64,000 nucleotides of DNA. Source: [Anoxybacillus] calidus (GTDB taxonomy: Bacteria; Bacillota; Bacilli; Bacillales; Anoxybacillaceae). The stretch is taken from NCBI RefSeq assembly GCF_013760845.1, contig NZ_JACDUU010000002.1:475455-539454 (forward strand), given 5' to 3'. Within the stretch, counting starts at the first letter, position 1. Each line of letters begins with the position of its first letter. Shown here piece by piece: positions 46,998 to 56,786 of the stretch. The notes beneath the pieces are model-generated. The model was not told the DNA's origin and did not search any database. It was given only the letters and a program-made list of their open reading frames with translations. The position numbers and the translations under genes are program-made.

Positions 46998-48104
46998 ATG
47001 GATAAAAACACCATCATTCGTTTTGAACATGTGACAAAGCAGTACGATGATGACCCACCAGTATTGGATGATGTGAGCTTTGAAATTGAAAGAGGAAAAT
47101 TTTACACGCTGCTTGGTCCTTCAGGCTGCGGAAAGACAACGATTCTGCGCCTAATTGCTGGTTTCACGGAACCTACGGAGGGAAACATTTACTTTAATGG
47201 AAAAGTGATTAACAACGTACCGCCCAATCAACGCCAGGTGAACACCGTATTTCAGGACTATGCATTATTTCCCCATTTAAATGTGTTTGAAAATGTGGCG
47301 TTTGGTTTGCGGATTAAAAAAATGAAAGAGAGTGAAATCGAAGTAAAAGTCAAAGAAGCTCTCCGATTTGTCAACCTTGAAGGCTATGAAAATCGTGAAA
47401 TCAACGAGATGTCCGGTGGGCAGCGCCAGCGAGTCGCAATAGCCCGGGCAATTGTCAATGAACCGGAAGTGCTTTTGCTTGATGAACCGCTATCTGCGCT
47501 TGATTTGAAGCTTCGGACAGAAATGCAGTATGAATTGCGTGAATTGCAGCGTCGACTTGGCATTACGTTTATTTTCGTTACGCATGATCAGGAGGAAGCC
47601 CTCGCCATGTCGGATGAAATTTTTGTATTAAATAAAGGGAAAATTCAGCAAAGCGGTACGCCGACCGATATTTATGACGAACCGATTAACCGTTTTGTTG
47701 CTGAGTTTATCGGAGAATCTAATATTGTGCCAGGTAAAATGATTAAAGACTTTTTAGTGGAATTTGCCGGAAAACAATTTGAATGCGTCGATCAGGGCTT
47801 TCACCCGAATGAACCGGTGGAAATCGTCATTCGCCCGGAAGATTTGGAGATCACAAAGCGCGATCATGGAAAACTTCAGGTTCGCGTTGATTCCTTGCTT
47901 TTCCGCGGCGTTCATTATGAAATTTGCTGTTATGATCAAGACGGAAACGAATGGCTGGTACATTCAACGAAAAAGGTAGGAGTGGGAGATGAAATCGGCC
48001 TTCATTTTGATCCGGAAGCGATCCATGTTATGCGTTTAGGGGAAACCGAAGAAGAGTTTGAGAAAAGACTGGGAGCTTACCATGAGGTCAACCATGAAAA
48101 GTAA
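46998..48104 (+). CDS. potA: Spermidine/putrescine ABC transporter ATPase
   Basis: 368 residues. Walker [10 protein letters not shown], signature [16 protein letters not shown], Walker [16 protein letters not shown], followed by a C-terminal TOBE domain (from about 280; [14 protein letters not shown]). ATG 46998 follows GAGAGGGAGGAAG; the frame upstream to 46833 overlaps the regulator gene and has no site. It energises PotB/PotC. Confidence 0.93.
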   Translation: MDKNTIIRFEHVTKQYDDDPPVLDDVSFEIERGKFYTLLGPSGCGKTTILRLIAGFTEPTEGNIYFNGKVINNVPPNQRQVNTVFQDYALFPHLNVFENVAFGLRIKKMKESEIEVKVKEALRFVNLEGYENREINEMSGGQRQRVAIARAIVNEPEVLLLDEPLSALDLKLRTEMQYELRELQRRLGITFIFVTHDQEEALAMSDEIFVLNKGKIQQSGTPTDIYDEPINRFVAEFIGESNIVPGKMIKDFLVEFAGKQFECVDQGFHPNEPVEIVIRPEDLEITKRDHGKLQVRVDSLLFRGVHYEICCYDQDGNEWLVHSTKKVGVGDEIGLHFDPEAIHVMRLGETEEEFEKRLGAYHEVNHEK

Positions 48105-48885
48105 CACTCGGAATCTTTATCTCATCCCGTATGTATTATGGATATTGCTTTTTGTTGTCGCGCCGATTCTCCTTATACTCTATTATTCTTTTTTTGATAT
48201 TGAAGGGCAGTTTACGCTCGGAAATTATAAAAAATTTTTCACGCCAGTTTATTTAAGAATGACGCTTAGTTCATTCTGGTATGCCTTTTTAATTACGGCG
48301 TTTTCACTGATCATTGCTTATCCGACCGCATATTTGCTGACGAAAACGAAGCACAAACAGCTCTGGCTTTTGCTGATTATATTACCGACATGGATTAATT
48401 TGCTGTTGAAGGCGTATGCTTTCCTCGGCATTTTTGGCACGTTCGGATTTGCCAACTCTTTCTTAGAGCTTATCGGAATTGGAAGGAAGCAGCTACTATT
48501 CACGGACTTTAGTTTTGTATTTGTTTCCGTATATATTTTTATCCCATTCATGGTGCTGCCGATTTACAACGCTCTTGAGAAATTGAACCCGTCCCTTGTC
48601 GATGCGGCGCGTGATCTTGGAGCATCATGGTGGACAACATTCAGGCGCGTTGTCTTTCCTTTGACGCTTGACGGGGTAAAATCAGGTTGCCAGGCGGTAT
48701 TTATTCCGGCCTTATCGCTGTTTATGATTACACGTTTGATTGCTGGAAACCGCGTCATTACTCTTGGTACCGCCATTGAACAGCATTTCCTTGTCACGCA
48801 GGATTGGGGAATGGGGTCAACGATTGCTGTTTTCTTAATCATCGCGATGGCTATCATCATGGTTGCCACAGGGAATCGGAAGTGA
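48082..48885 (+). CDS. potB: Spermidine/putrescine ABC permease PotB
   Basis: 267 residues, six helices. The EAA loop is [20 protein letters not shown], the usual Asp-Leu-Gly-Ala form of PotB. Start ATG 48082 follows GGGAG at 48071-48075 and overlaps potA by 23 bases; ATG 48094 is possible. Confidence 0.92.
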   Translation: MRSTMKSNTRNLYLIPYVLWILLFVVAPILLILYYSFFDIEGQFTLGNYKKFFTPVYLRMTLSSFWYAFLITAFSLIIAYPTAYLLTKTKHKQLWLLLIILPTWINLLLKAYAFLGIFGTFGFANSFLELIGIGRKQLLFTDFSFVFVSVYIFIPFMVLPIYNALEKLNPSLVDAARDLGASWWTTFRRVVFPLTLDGVKSGCQAVFIPALSLFMITRLIAGNRVITLGTAIEQHFLVTQDWGMGSTIAVFLIIAMAIIMVATGNRK

Positions 48886-48895
48886 GGAATGTCGA

Positions 48896-49699
48896 ATGAA
48901 GAGAAAAACAAAATGGGCAAATATTTATCTAATTGTTGTCTTTATCATTTTATACACTCCGATTTTCTACTTAATGTATTATTCCTTTAACAGCGGCGGT
49001 ACCATGCACCATTTTGAGGGATTCACACTTGAATGGTATGAAGAGGTGTTTCATGATACCCGTTTATTCATCATCGTGTTAAACACGCTGGTTATTTCCC
49101 TATTATCGGCGGCGATTTCGACCATTCTCGGTATTTTTGGTGCACTTGCTATTTATTACGTGAAAAAAAGGCAAATGAAAAATATGCTTCTTACGTTGAA
49201 TAATGTACTCATTGTAAGTCCGGACGTTATTATCGGCGCTTCTTTCTTGATTTTGTTTACGATTGTCGGGATCAAGCTCGGATTTACATCTGTGCTTCTT
49301 TCTCACATCGCCTTTAGCGTACCGATTGTGGTTATTATGGTCTTGCCAAAACTGCAGGAAATGAGCCCGACATTGATTGATGCGGCACGGGACTTAGGGG
49401 CAAGTCCATGGAACGTTTTGACAAAGGTCATATTGCCTTATATTACTCCCGGAATTTTTGCCGGTTTCTTTATGGCATTGACGTATTCTCTTGATGACTT
49501 TGCCGTGACATTTTTTGTGACCGGCAACGGCTTTTCCACATTATCGGTTGAAATATATTCCCGTGCACGGCAAGGAATTTCGTTATCCATTAATGCGTTA
49601 TCGACCCTTATATTCTTATTTACGATTATCCTTGTGATCGGGTACTACTTTATCAATCAGCGGAGCAGCCGTCCGGGCGGATTGGGGGGACGAAAATGA
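48896..49699 (+). CDS. potC: Spermidine/putrescine ABC permease PotC
   Basis: 267 residues, six helices, EAA loop [20 protein letters not shown]. Start ATG 48896 lies seven bases after GAGGAA and ten bases beyond the potB stop; an upstream in-frame ATG lies inside potB. Forms the channel with PotB. Confidence 0.92.
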   Translation: MKRKTKWANIYLIVVFIILYTPIFYLMYYSFNSGGTMHHFEGFTLEWYEEVFHDTRLFIIVLNTLVISLLSAAISTILGIFGALAIYYVKKRQMKNMLLTLNNVLIVSPDVIIGASFLILFTIVGIKLGFTSVLLSHIAFSVPIVVIMVLPKLQEMSPTLIDAARDLGASPWNVLTKVILPYITPGIFAGFFMALTYSLDDFAVTFFVTGNGFSTLSVEIYSRARQGISLSINALSTLIFLFTIILVIGYYFINQRSSRPGGLGGRK

Positions 49700-50769
49700 A
49701 AAAACTCGTTCAAATGTTTGCAGCCGTTTTCGCTGTGGCGATGGCTTTGTTATATTTAGCCTCCCATCTAAATACGACTCAAGGATATTCCGGCGATAAC
49801 ACGTTGACCATTTACAACTGGGGGGACTATATCGACCCTGAGCTCATCAAGAAGTTTGAAAAAGAGACGGGCATTAAAGTGATTTATCAAACATTCGATT
49901 CAAATGAAGCAATGATGACCAAAATTGCTCAAGGAGGCACGACCTTTGATGTGGCGGTTCCATCTGAGTATGCGATCAACAAAATGATAGAAGAAGATTT
50001 GCTGATTCCCCTTGATCATTCAAAGCTTCCAAATTTGAAATATATCAATCCCCGTTTTTTGGATTTATCGTTTGATCCGAAAAATAAGTATTCGATTCCA
50101 TACTTTTGGGGAACGGTCGGGATCGTCTATAATCCTGAAATGCTAGGCGGCAAAAAAATCACGAGCTGGAATGATTTATGGGATAAGGATTTGCGAAATC
50201 AAATTTTACTCGTGGACGGAGCCCGTGAAGTGATTGGCATGGGCTTGAACAGCCTTCATTATTCATTAAATGATACGAATAAAGCGCATCTTCAAGAAGC
50301 GAAGCGGAAGCTCGGTGCACTCACGCCCAATATCAAGGCCATCGTCGGAGATGAGATCAAAATGCTCATCGCCAATGAAGAAGCGGCTGTAGGGGTGGTC
50401 TGGTCCGGGGACGCGGCTGAGATAATGAGTGAAAATGAAAAGCTTGATTATGTCGTGCCTAAGGAAGGATCGAACTTATGGTTTGACAACATGGTCATTC
50501 CTAAGACAGCGAAGAATATCGAAGGCGCTCATAAATTTATCAACTTTATGCTCGATCCAAAGCACGCCGCTCAAAACGCAGAATACGTCGGCTATTCGAC
50601 TCCGAATCAAAAGGCGCTTGACTACTTGCCGAAAGAAATCGCCAATGATAAGCGGTTCTATCCGGATCTAGATTCTGCCCAAAACCTTGAAGTATATGAG
50701 AACCTTGGCAAAAGAATGCTTGCCTATTATAACGAGCTGTTCCTCGAGTTTAAAATGCATAAAAAATAA
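49696..50769 (+). CDS. potD: Spermidine/putrescine-binding protein PotD
   Basis: 357 residues. An N-terminal hydrophobic segment (QMFAAVFAVAMALLYLASH) exports or anchors the protein; no lipobox cysteine is present, unlike many Gram-positive binding proteins, so it may stay attached by an uncleaved helix. The binding domain is typical (LTIYNWGDYIDPELIKKFEK, VPSEYAINKMIEEDLL, AAVGVVWSGDAAEIMSE). Start overlaps the potC stop by four bases (ATGA). Confidence 0.92.
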   Translation: MKKLVQMFAAVFAVAMALLYLASHLNTTQGYSGDNTLTIYNWGDYIDPELIKKFEKETGIKVIYQTFDSNEAMMTKIAQGGTTFDVAVPSEYAINKMIEEDLLIPLDHSKLPNLKYINPRFLDLSFDPKNKYSIPYFWGTVGIVYNPEMLGGKKITSWNDLWDKDLRNQILLVDGAREVIGMGLNSLHYSLNDTNKAHLQEAKRKLGALTPNIKAIVGDEIKMLIANEEAAVGVVWSGDAAEIMSENEKLDYVVPKEGSNLWFDNMVIPKTAKNIEGAHKFINFMLDPKHAAQNAEYVGYSTPNQKALDYLPKEIANDKRFYPDLDSAQNLEVYENLGKRMLAYYNELFLEFKMHKK

Positions 50770-50775
50770 AACGAG

Positions 50776-50827
50776 TGCCTGCCACCCCCGTGTTCTAAAG
50801 AACATGTGGGAGATGGCAGGCATTTTT
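50776..50827 (+). terminator. Terminator of the pot operon
   Basis: TGCCTGCCA pairs with TGGCAGGCA; an inner GTTCT/AGAAC stem extends it around AA. TTTTT follows. Confidence 0.85.
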
Positions 50828-50910
50828 GATGACTTTCAATTTATAACGTTTTGAGTGAACATCACTAGCATTGCATCCATTTAATTCAAAAATTCTAAGC
50901 AAAAAGAAGT

Positions 50911-51262
50911 TCAAGTGTATTTCATGTCGGAAATTTGCAGCATGCGCGTTTTTCCTACTTGCCATTGCTGGTTAAGAAGGTTACGAATATCTTTTCCTGT
51001 CATTGTCATTTTCATAAGCTGGTTGCCGAATGGTTGAATACTGTATAATTCACCCCATGTGATTTCTCCGGCATTTAAGTCATTGCGGATACCCCATGGG
51101 TTCATGAAAGCGATTTGGGCGTTCATTTCAGCACGTTGCGCATCAGCATTAAGTTACCAAGGGCAGACTCTTCTGCTTCGTTTTGTGAATCGGTGCTGCA
51201 AATGCGGTCGAAACTGTCAAAGTACTTGCCAAAACAAAAGCCGGAATGACCTCTTTCATCAT
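50911..51262 (-). pseudogene. Deleted and frameshifted 5'-nucleotidase
   Basis: A signal peptide with its own ribosome site begins at 51262 (MMKEVIPAFVLASTLTVSTA). After about 35 residues it joins directly to the C-terminal 5'-nucleotidase domain (ESALGNLM ... AFMNPWGIRND, EITWGELYSIQPFGNQ). The metallophosphatase domain of several hundred residues is missing, a one-base deletion at the GNLM-ADAQ step breaks the frame, and the C-terminus is cut after DMKYT. Confidence 0.75.
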
Positions 51263-51700
51263 TTCTCTTGTTTTCTCCCTTTATGTTTAGATATCTTTCA
51301 ACGACAATTTTAAAACCTATTGTTCTATAGAAAATTATATATTTTAATAAAATTTTAACAAATTCAACAATAAACAATATATGATGATGTATAAAATAAA
51401 GAAGGTTCCGTGTTAATCCGGTTTTCTTACATAAAAGTTATGAATTCTTTGAAAAGGGGAAGTAATTTGTAGTAATCTTATGATTTTATATAAATCATAA
51501 AAATTTAGAGGGACAAAGAATATTATATCGGGATAATCGAAGATTAGGAGAACAATATTTTTCGTTTTGTAATAAAAGTTTTTAAAAATAATATTGAATA
51601 TTTATGTATTTTAGTGTTATATTATTCAAAAACAGCAAGGCTCTATTGCCTCATGGATAGGAAGCGAAACAGTTGGTGGATGAATCACGACACAGAAATA
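51263..51700. other. AT-rich intergenic stretch
   Basis: About 440 bases, very AT-rich, between two pseudogenes. No gene or clear regulatory element found. Confidence 0.4.
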
Positions 51701-51704
51701 TGAA

Positions 51705-52410
51705 TCTAGTTCTTATACAAAGCGAGATGCAGCGGTAGTAGTCACAATCTTTTCAGTCGCTTCCATCGTTTTTAGTTTAGTGATTGCAAAGTTTATCAAA
51801 TTTGATCATATGTTTGTAGAATTTTATTTTACAGTTGTTGTCGCTAGTATCATTGCAGCGATCATTTGTCTGAGAATCAGCCGCTTTCATTGAAAAAAGA
51901 TACTTACTATGAGCCTATTGGAAAACAAATCGATGAGTTTGTGCCAAACGGTGCTTCAAGTTTCCGATGGGCAGTTGAAAAAGCGGAACGAATAAAAATG
52001 ATTCATGAAGTCGTTGTCAAAGGGGTTTACAATGTGGCTGATATTTGGGTTGATTCCGCTTGTGATGGCATTAGGGGCAGTTGCCATTGTTGGTGTTTTT
52101 ACATATTTATCCTAGTCTTTTTTTAATCTCTTACAGCTTCCAGAGGCTGAAGTAGCTGCATCGGCGATGATCGTTGGCTTTGCTGATATGTTTTTGTCGG
52201 CTGTAGTCGGAAGTGGGGGTGAGTCAGAAATCACACGCTTTGTCATTTCCATTCTACCCTTAACCTAATTCGTTCATATATCTGAAATCGGAATTCTACT
52301 CTTAAAATCAAAAATTTCAATTTCGATTGTTGAACTGTTCATCATCTTTTAGTAAAGAACCATCATTACGTTACCTGTTGCGGCTTTGATGGCACATTTA
52401 TGATTCTAAA
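51705..52410 (+). pseudogene. YjiH-family membrane protein, broken by stops and frameshifts
   Basis: Three frames taken together give a YjiH-type (nucleoside-recognition domain) protein: AAVVVTIFSVASIVFSLVIA, PLSLKKDTYYEPIGKQIDEF, then LIFGLIPLVMALGAVAIVGV, LPEAEVAASAMIVGFADMFL and GGESEITRFVISILPLT. In-frame stops follow FTYLS and FIIF, frameshifts occur near 51890 and 52035, and the N-terminus is missing. Confidence 0.75.
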
Positions 52411-52482
52411 TATCATTAACATAAAATGGAAATTTCTTTTTTCGTAAAGGGATGTTTGTACCAAAATGAAAGGGAAATAAAC

Positions 52483-52556
52483 TCTAACGGCGGTTAATCC
52501 CTATTGAGCTGAGAGGATGCTTAGCTTAAGAAGGGGCTTACTACCATCCCGTTAGA
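52483..52556 (+). promoter_or_regulatory. Structured leader candidate before the aminotransferase
   Basis: TCTAACGG (52483-52490) pairs perfectly with CCGTTAGA (52549-52556), enclosing 58 bases that contain a second hairpin AGCTGAG/CTTAGCT with a six-base loop and an AAGGGG stretch. The nested shape looks like a small regulatory RNA. It begins about 110 bases before the start codon. It lacks the second half of the TPP motif and fits no riboswitch I know. Confidence 0.35.
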
Positions 52557-52595
52557 ACGAAATAAATAAAACAGAGTTCTCTAGGGGGAATGTAT

Positions 52596-53912
52596 GTGGT
52601 AAAAGATTGGAGTCACCTTATAGAAAATATGTCTAACCTTTTAGCGCCGAGTATGGCGAAGGACCATCCAAATTTGCCGGTCATAAAAGAAGAGGGATGC
52701 TATTATTACGGGGTTGATGGAAAAAAATATTTAGATTTTACATCAGGAATTGCCACAACCAATGTTGGTCATCGTCATCCGAAAGTTGTGCAAGCAATTA
52801 AAGATGGTGCAGATCAACTGGCGCATGGGCCTTCTGGTGTCATTATTTATGAATCGATCTTAACGTTAGCCGATCGATTAGCGAAAATTTTACCAGGGAA
52901 TTTAGATTGTTTCTTTTTTGGCAACAGTGGTACAGAAGCCATTGAAGGGGCGATTAAACTAGCGAAACATGTGACACAGCGTCCTTATATTGTTTCGTTT
53001 ATCGGGTGTTTCCATGGACGTTCGATGGGGGCGTTAAGTGTCACAACTTCAAAAAGCAAATACCGTAAGTTTTTACAGCCTTCAGGTTCCTATCAAATCC
53101 CTTATGCCAATACAGCCGACTGCCCTGAAGGTGTGGATCCAGAAACGTATGTAGTGGAAAAGTTAGAAAAAGATTTTAAGCGTCTTTTTGACCACCAAGT
53201 CACGCCTGAAGAGGTTGCTGCTGTCATTGTTGAACCTGTATTAGGTGAAGGGGGATATATTGTTCCGCCGAAGGCATGGTTGAAAAAGCTGCGGGAAATT
53301 TGTGATCGCCACAACATTCTTCTTATTTTTGATGAAGTCCAAACAGGATTTGGACGTACAGGGGAATGGTTTGCTGCACAAACGTTTGATGTTGTTCCAG
53401 ACATTATGGCGATTGCCAAAGGAATTGCAAATGGTCTTCCTTTAAGTGCAACGGTTGCTTCAAAAGAGTTAATGAAACAATGGCCATTAGGAAGTCATGC
53501 AACGACGTTCGGCGGTAATCCGATTGCTTGTTCAGCAGCCCTTGCTGTTTTAGATGTAATCGAAGAAGAAAATTTATTAGAAAACACGAAAAAAATGGGT
53601 ACATACGCTGTTGAGAAGCTGCGGAAATTAAAAGAAAAACACCCTGTAATCGGTGATATTCGCGCGATTGGCTTGATGATTGGAATAGAGATCATTGATC
53701 CGAAAACCAAAGAAGCAAATTCAGACGGTTTATTTAGAATATTAGATTTGGCATTAAAAAATGGTGTTCTATTTTATTTCTGTGGAAATAAGAGTGAAGT
53801 CATTCGAATGATTCCACCATTAAACGTAACAAAAGAACAAATTGATGCTGGCTTGAAAATGCTGGATGACGCATTGACAACCTATGAAAAAGAAATTGGT
53901 ATCTATGCATAA
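52596..53912 (+). CDS. Class III aminotransferase (GabT/acetylornithine-type)
   Basis: 438 residues. [20 protein letters not shown] binds the PLP phosphate, [17 protein letters not shown] holds the pyridine-nitrogen aspartate and Lys275 in [14 protein letters not shown] forms the Schiff base. The GTG at 52596 is preferred because GGGGG at 52584-52588 is seven bases before it; ATG 52590 is too close. It resembles the GabT at 3675 but is a distinct paralogue (4-aminobutyrate, ornithine or putrescine aminotransferase are all possible). Nearby pot genes make a polyamine amino donor conceivable. Confidence 0.85.
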   Translation: MVKDWSHLIENMSNLLAPSMAKDHPNLPVIKEEGCYYYGVDGKKYLDFTSGIATTNVGHRHPKVVQAIKDGADQLAHGPSGVIIYESILTLADRLAKILPGNLDCFFFGNSGTEAIEGAIKLAKHVTQRPYIVSFIGCFHGRSMGALSVTTSKSKYRKFLQPSGSYQIPYANTADCPEGVDPETYVVEKLEKDFKRLFDHQVTPEEVAAVIVEPVLGEGGYIVPPKAWLKKLREICDRHNILLIFDEVQTGFGRTGEWFAAQTFDVVPDIMAIAKGIANGLPLSATVASKELMKQWPLGSHATTFGGNPIACSAALAVLDVIEEENLLENTKKMGTYAVEKLRKLKEKHPVIGDIRAIGLMIGIEIIDPKTKEANSDGLFRILDLALKNGVLFYFCGNKSEVIRMIPPLNVTKEQIDAGLKMLDDALTTYEKEIGIYA

Positions 53913-54312
53913 GGAAAAATACAATCTAACTAGCTCGCTTTGTTGTACTTTCGACAAATACGGGGGTTACCAGGAAATACAGTTGGTTAACGATTTCGTC
54001 TAATGTAACTACACGAATTATAAATGACTTTAAGATTGCGAGAGACTCTTTATGGTGTTATTCAACATTTATAAAATAAAAGTGATTGATATTGTAAAAA
54101 ATGAGAAACACGGTCAAAATCTATGATTTCAAGTACTGATATTCATTTTTGTTAACAATAAGGAAAATAATGGTTGTGATTTTGGGAGGATCATTGAATA
54201 AGTCTTATCAAGAGTGAACGAGAGATTGGGCTCGATGACTTTACGACAACCTTCGCTTCGCGTAAGGTGCTCCTACCCGCAAAGCAATTCGCTTTAGATG
54301 ATAAGAACGACG
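53913..54312. other. Intergenic stretch with several hairpins
   Basis: About 400 bases. Near 54248-54285 there are small inverted repeats (ACCTTCGC/GCGTAAGGT, GCAAAGC/GCTTTAG) like an intergenic repeat element. No gene recognised. Confidence 0.35.
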
Positions 54313-54313
54313 C

Positions 54314-54355
54314 AAAGCTCTTTTCGCTATGAATGATGCGAAAAGAGCTTTTTCG
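54314..54355. terminator. Terminator-like hairpin
   Basis: AAAGCTCTTTTCGC pairs perfectly with GCGAAAAGAGCTTT across a 10-base loop, followed by TTCGTTT. Confidence 0.75.
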
Positions 54356-54412
54356 TTTCATAACCGTTCCATATCATCCCATCAGGACTCATAAAGGGGA
54401 GGAGGGGAGGTT

Positions 54413-54583
54413 GTGAATGCCAATGGAATGATTCGCGGCTACATGGCGCGCTATATGAAAGTTGAATCGTTTGTGGTGCATGTCAAACATCAGCTTGAGG
54501 AGTTTGATCGAGCGTCGACGTTTTTTATGGATTTCCATCTGAACTTTGAAAAGTGTTTGGAAAAACGTTTCAAATTATTATGA
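54413..54583 (+). CDS. Short frame with strong ribosome site, unknown
   Basis: A GTG-started 56-codon frame preceded by GGGGAGGAGGGGAGG. The product (GMIRGYMARYMKVESFVVHV, then HQLEEFDRASTFFMDFHLNF) looks protein-like and ends where the IS3 relic region begins, so it may be the 5' piece of a gene interrupted by that element. Family not recognised. Confidence 0.35.
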   Translation: MNANGMIRGYMARYMKVESFVVHVKHQLEEFDRASTFFMDFHLNFEKCLEKRFKLL

Positions 54584-54635
54584 CTTATGCAGAAGCAGAG
54601 GAACTGAAAGTAGAATCACTGTATGCTCTGGACCG

Positions 54636-55040
54636 GTGGCACTAGAAAGTCTGAAATCCATTGATACACAAATGATGAAAAAGTTAGTCATCAAAGCGTT
54701 AAACATTGAAAAAACAAGAGGGAGAATCACTCATCATTCGAATCAAGGAAACGAGTATGAGTCTAATGACGATCAGCAACGGTTACAAGGTAGCATTTTC
54801 AACTGAGTATGTCGAGATGTGGGAAGTGTTACGACAATGCTCGTGGGGGATCGTTTCATAGCCTTATCAAGAAAGAGTACATTGATCTGAATCAGTTTCG
54901 TACGCGGAAAGAAGCGAAACAAGCGATTCTCGAGTATTGAATGCTTTTACAACTTTTACAACTGGAAAATAAGTCATTCAAGCTCTTGGTTATCTTATCG
55001 CCATTTGACTATGAAGCAGCTTATCACGCTAACTAGAGAA
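54636..55040 (+). pseudogene. Relic of an IS3-family transposase (orfB)
   Basis: Pieces of the IS3-type DDE domain appear in order but in shifting frames: LVIKALNIEKTRGRITHHSN and QGNEYES (second catalytic Asp region, normally HSDxGxQYTS), then SMSRCGKCYDNARGGSFHSL and KEYIDLNQFRTRKEAKQAIL, and finally SPFDYEAAYHAN. In the first block the catalytic aspartate is asparagine. The N-terminal orfA part and the terminal repeats are absent. Confidence 0.75.
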
Positions 55041-55146
55041 AAGAAGCTGCATAAACAAGAGTTTTTCTCTTTGTTTAACGTGTTTGTTTTCTTGATATAA
55101 TACCAATTATCCTAAAAAATACCATTTGCTTTGTTCGCTTGCCGTA

Positions 55147-56737
55147 TTAAACCTCTCCCTCATGGTTTCTAAGTCTGTGTAGATAATTGCGAAGTTTCAT
55201 CCAAATAGACACTTTTCTTTGTTCATTCGTTTTTTCTATTTTTTCCGTTTTTTCACTATGGAATTTGCCATCAGCTTTTAACTGCTCTATTAAGTACGAA
55301 AGAGCTTCTAAATGATCTCCGATAATACGTAATACAGCCTTTGGATGTCCTTTATCTGCAAGATGTTGATCTGGACGAATACGGTTTGGTTTCATCACAT
55401 CCACAAAATGAATACATGAAACTTTGTACCCTTGCAATACAGCCTTCACTTGCGCAAGACATGGATTTAACAATGATTCCCATCCGATTCCGTCTAGGAA
55501 TGTTCTGCTTATGGCATGAGGAACAGCTACGATTGAACCGACACCTAAATCCTTACGGTGATAAGCTAAATTCAACATATATTTATATAAATCGACAACA
55601 TAGAGAGGAGGGAGAAGATTAAGACTCAAATCATTGAGTGCAACATCTACTCCGCCAGCAACTGCTTTGGCGAACGGAAGTAAATCATAGGCCGGGATTG
55701 CAAAATCCGCATCAATAAAAAGAAGAATATCACCAGTTGCTTGAAGTGCTCCGATTGCACGCCCTACATCATTTCCTAGTGCTTCTTTAAATACAATAAC
55801 TGTAGCACCAAGTTGTTTAGCGATTCTTTCGGTATTGTCCGTTGAACCGTTCACAACAACGATAATCTCTAATGGATCCATCCTTCTTACTTCTTCAATA
55901 ACTTCCTCAATAGTCTGCTCTTCGTTTTGCGCAGGGATCACCACAGACAGTTGCTTACCGTTATAAATAGAGGATTCCACTCCCCATCCTTCATAAATGA
56001 AGGGATTCCCAACTGACTCTTTCAGGTAATCAGAAAAACTTTTGTGTTTTTTTATCTGTTCAATAATGTCTCGTCTTCTGCCTCCATCGGTATAACCACC
56101 TCTTACACCGTGAGTCTGTAGCCACTCTGCCAATGCTTTCAGGTAATTTTTGATATTTTGTTTTTCTGCATCCGATAACACACTTCTATATGAGCATTGT
56201 TCTTCTGAGCAAAACTCACTAGGGGACATTGCATCAATGGAATATCATAGCCAATCATCTGTATGGCTTTTTTCGTAATCGCATGTGGCATAGAAAGAAG
56301 AGAATCAATATTCAACTCCGTATGCCCCAATACATCATTTAATACTTGTTTCCATACTGTATAGGAATCAGGCCAATGTTTTACCCGCTTTTCAAGAAAT
56401 GAACGATCTAAATTATTTAAGACCACTTCAGCCTCATCTTTCAGAATTGGTTCCAAGAATTGGCGCAACTGTGAAGCTGGAGGCACAATGTTTCCATCTA
56501 AAAACAGCAACGCATCCCCATTTGCTTCTTTTGCTGCTTGGACAAGCCCCTCATTCCGATTCGTCTGTTGTGTAACAATCACCTTGCATCCAAGTTCTTT
56601 CGCGATTTTTTTCAATTCTCCATCTTTATCAAAACAATAATTTCGTGTGGAGAAATATTTGAAGCAGATGCGATTACGTTTGTTAAAGTATCCGCATTAT
56701 CCGAGGCCAAAATAATAATAGATGTCAATTTATTCAT
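55147..56737 (-). pseudogene. Frameshifted tandem GT2 glycosyltransferase (copy A)
   Basis: Aligns over its length with the intact neighbour at 56787-58358. It starts well (AGGAGGAAAG before ATG 56737) but a first frameshift follows HEIIVLI and a second comes from loss of about 67 bases after IGYD, equivalent to the neighbour's SLVNRV...RQY segment. The remaining 360-codon frame keeps one linker with YTDGGRRRDIIEQ and a second GT2 module with FIDADFAIPAYDL. The C-terminal tail differs from the other copies (HSEKTEKIEKTNEQRKVSIW), ending in a basic region. Confidence 0.8.
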
Positions 56738-56786
56738 TTCCACTTTCCTCCTATTTATTTTACTTTGCACATATATCCCTTTTTCT

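Noticed and set aside
52483..52556. TPP riboswitch suggested by CTGAGAGGATG
   Set aside because: Only this short piece fits; the second conserved TPP part (CTGATCTGGATAATGCCAGCG-like) is absent.
54248..54300. CRISPR-like repeats
   Set aside because: The short inverted repeats occur once each, without regular spacing or spacers.
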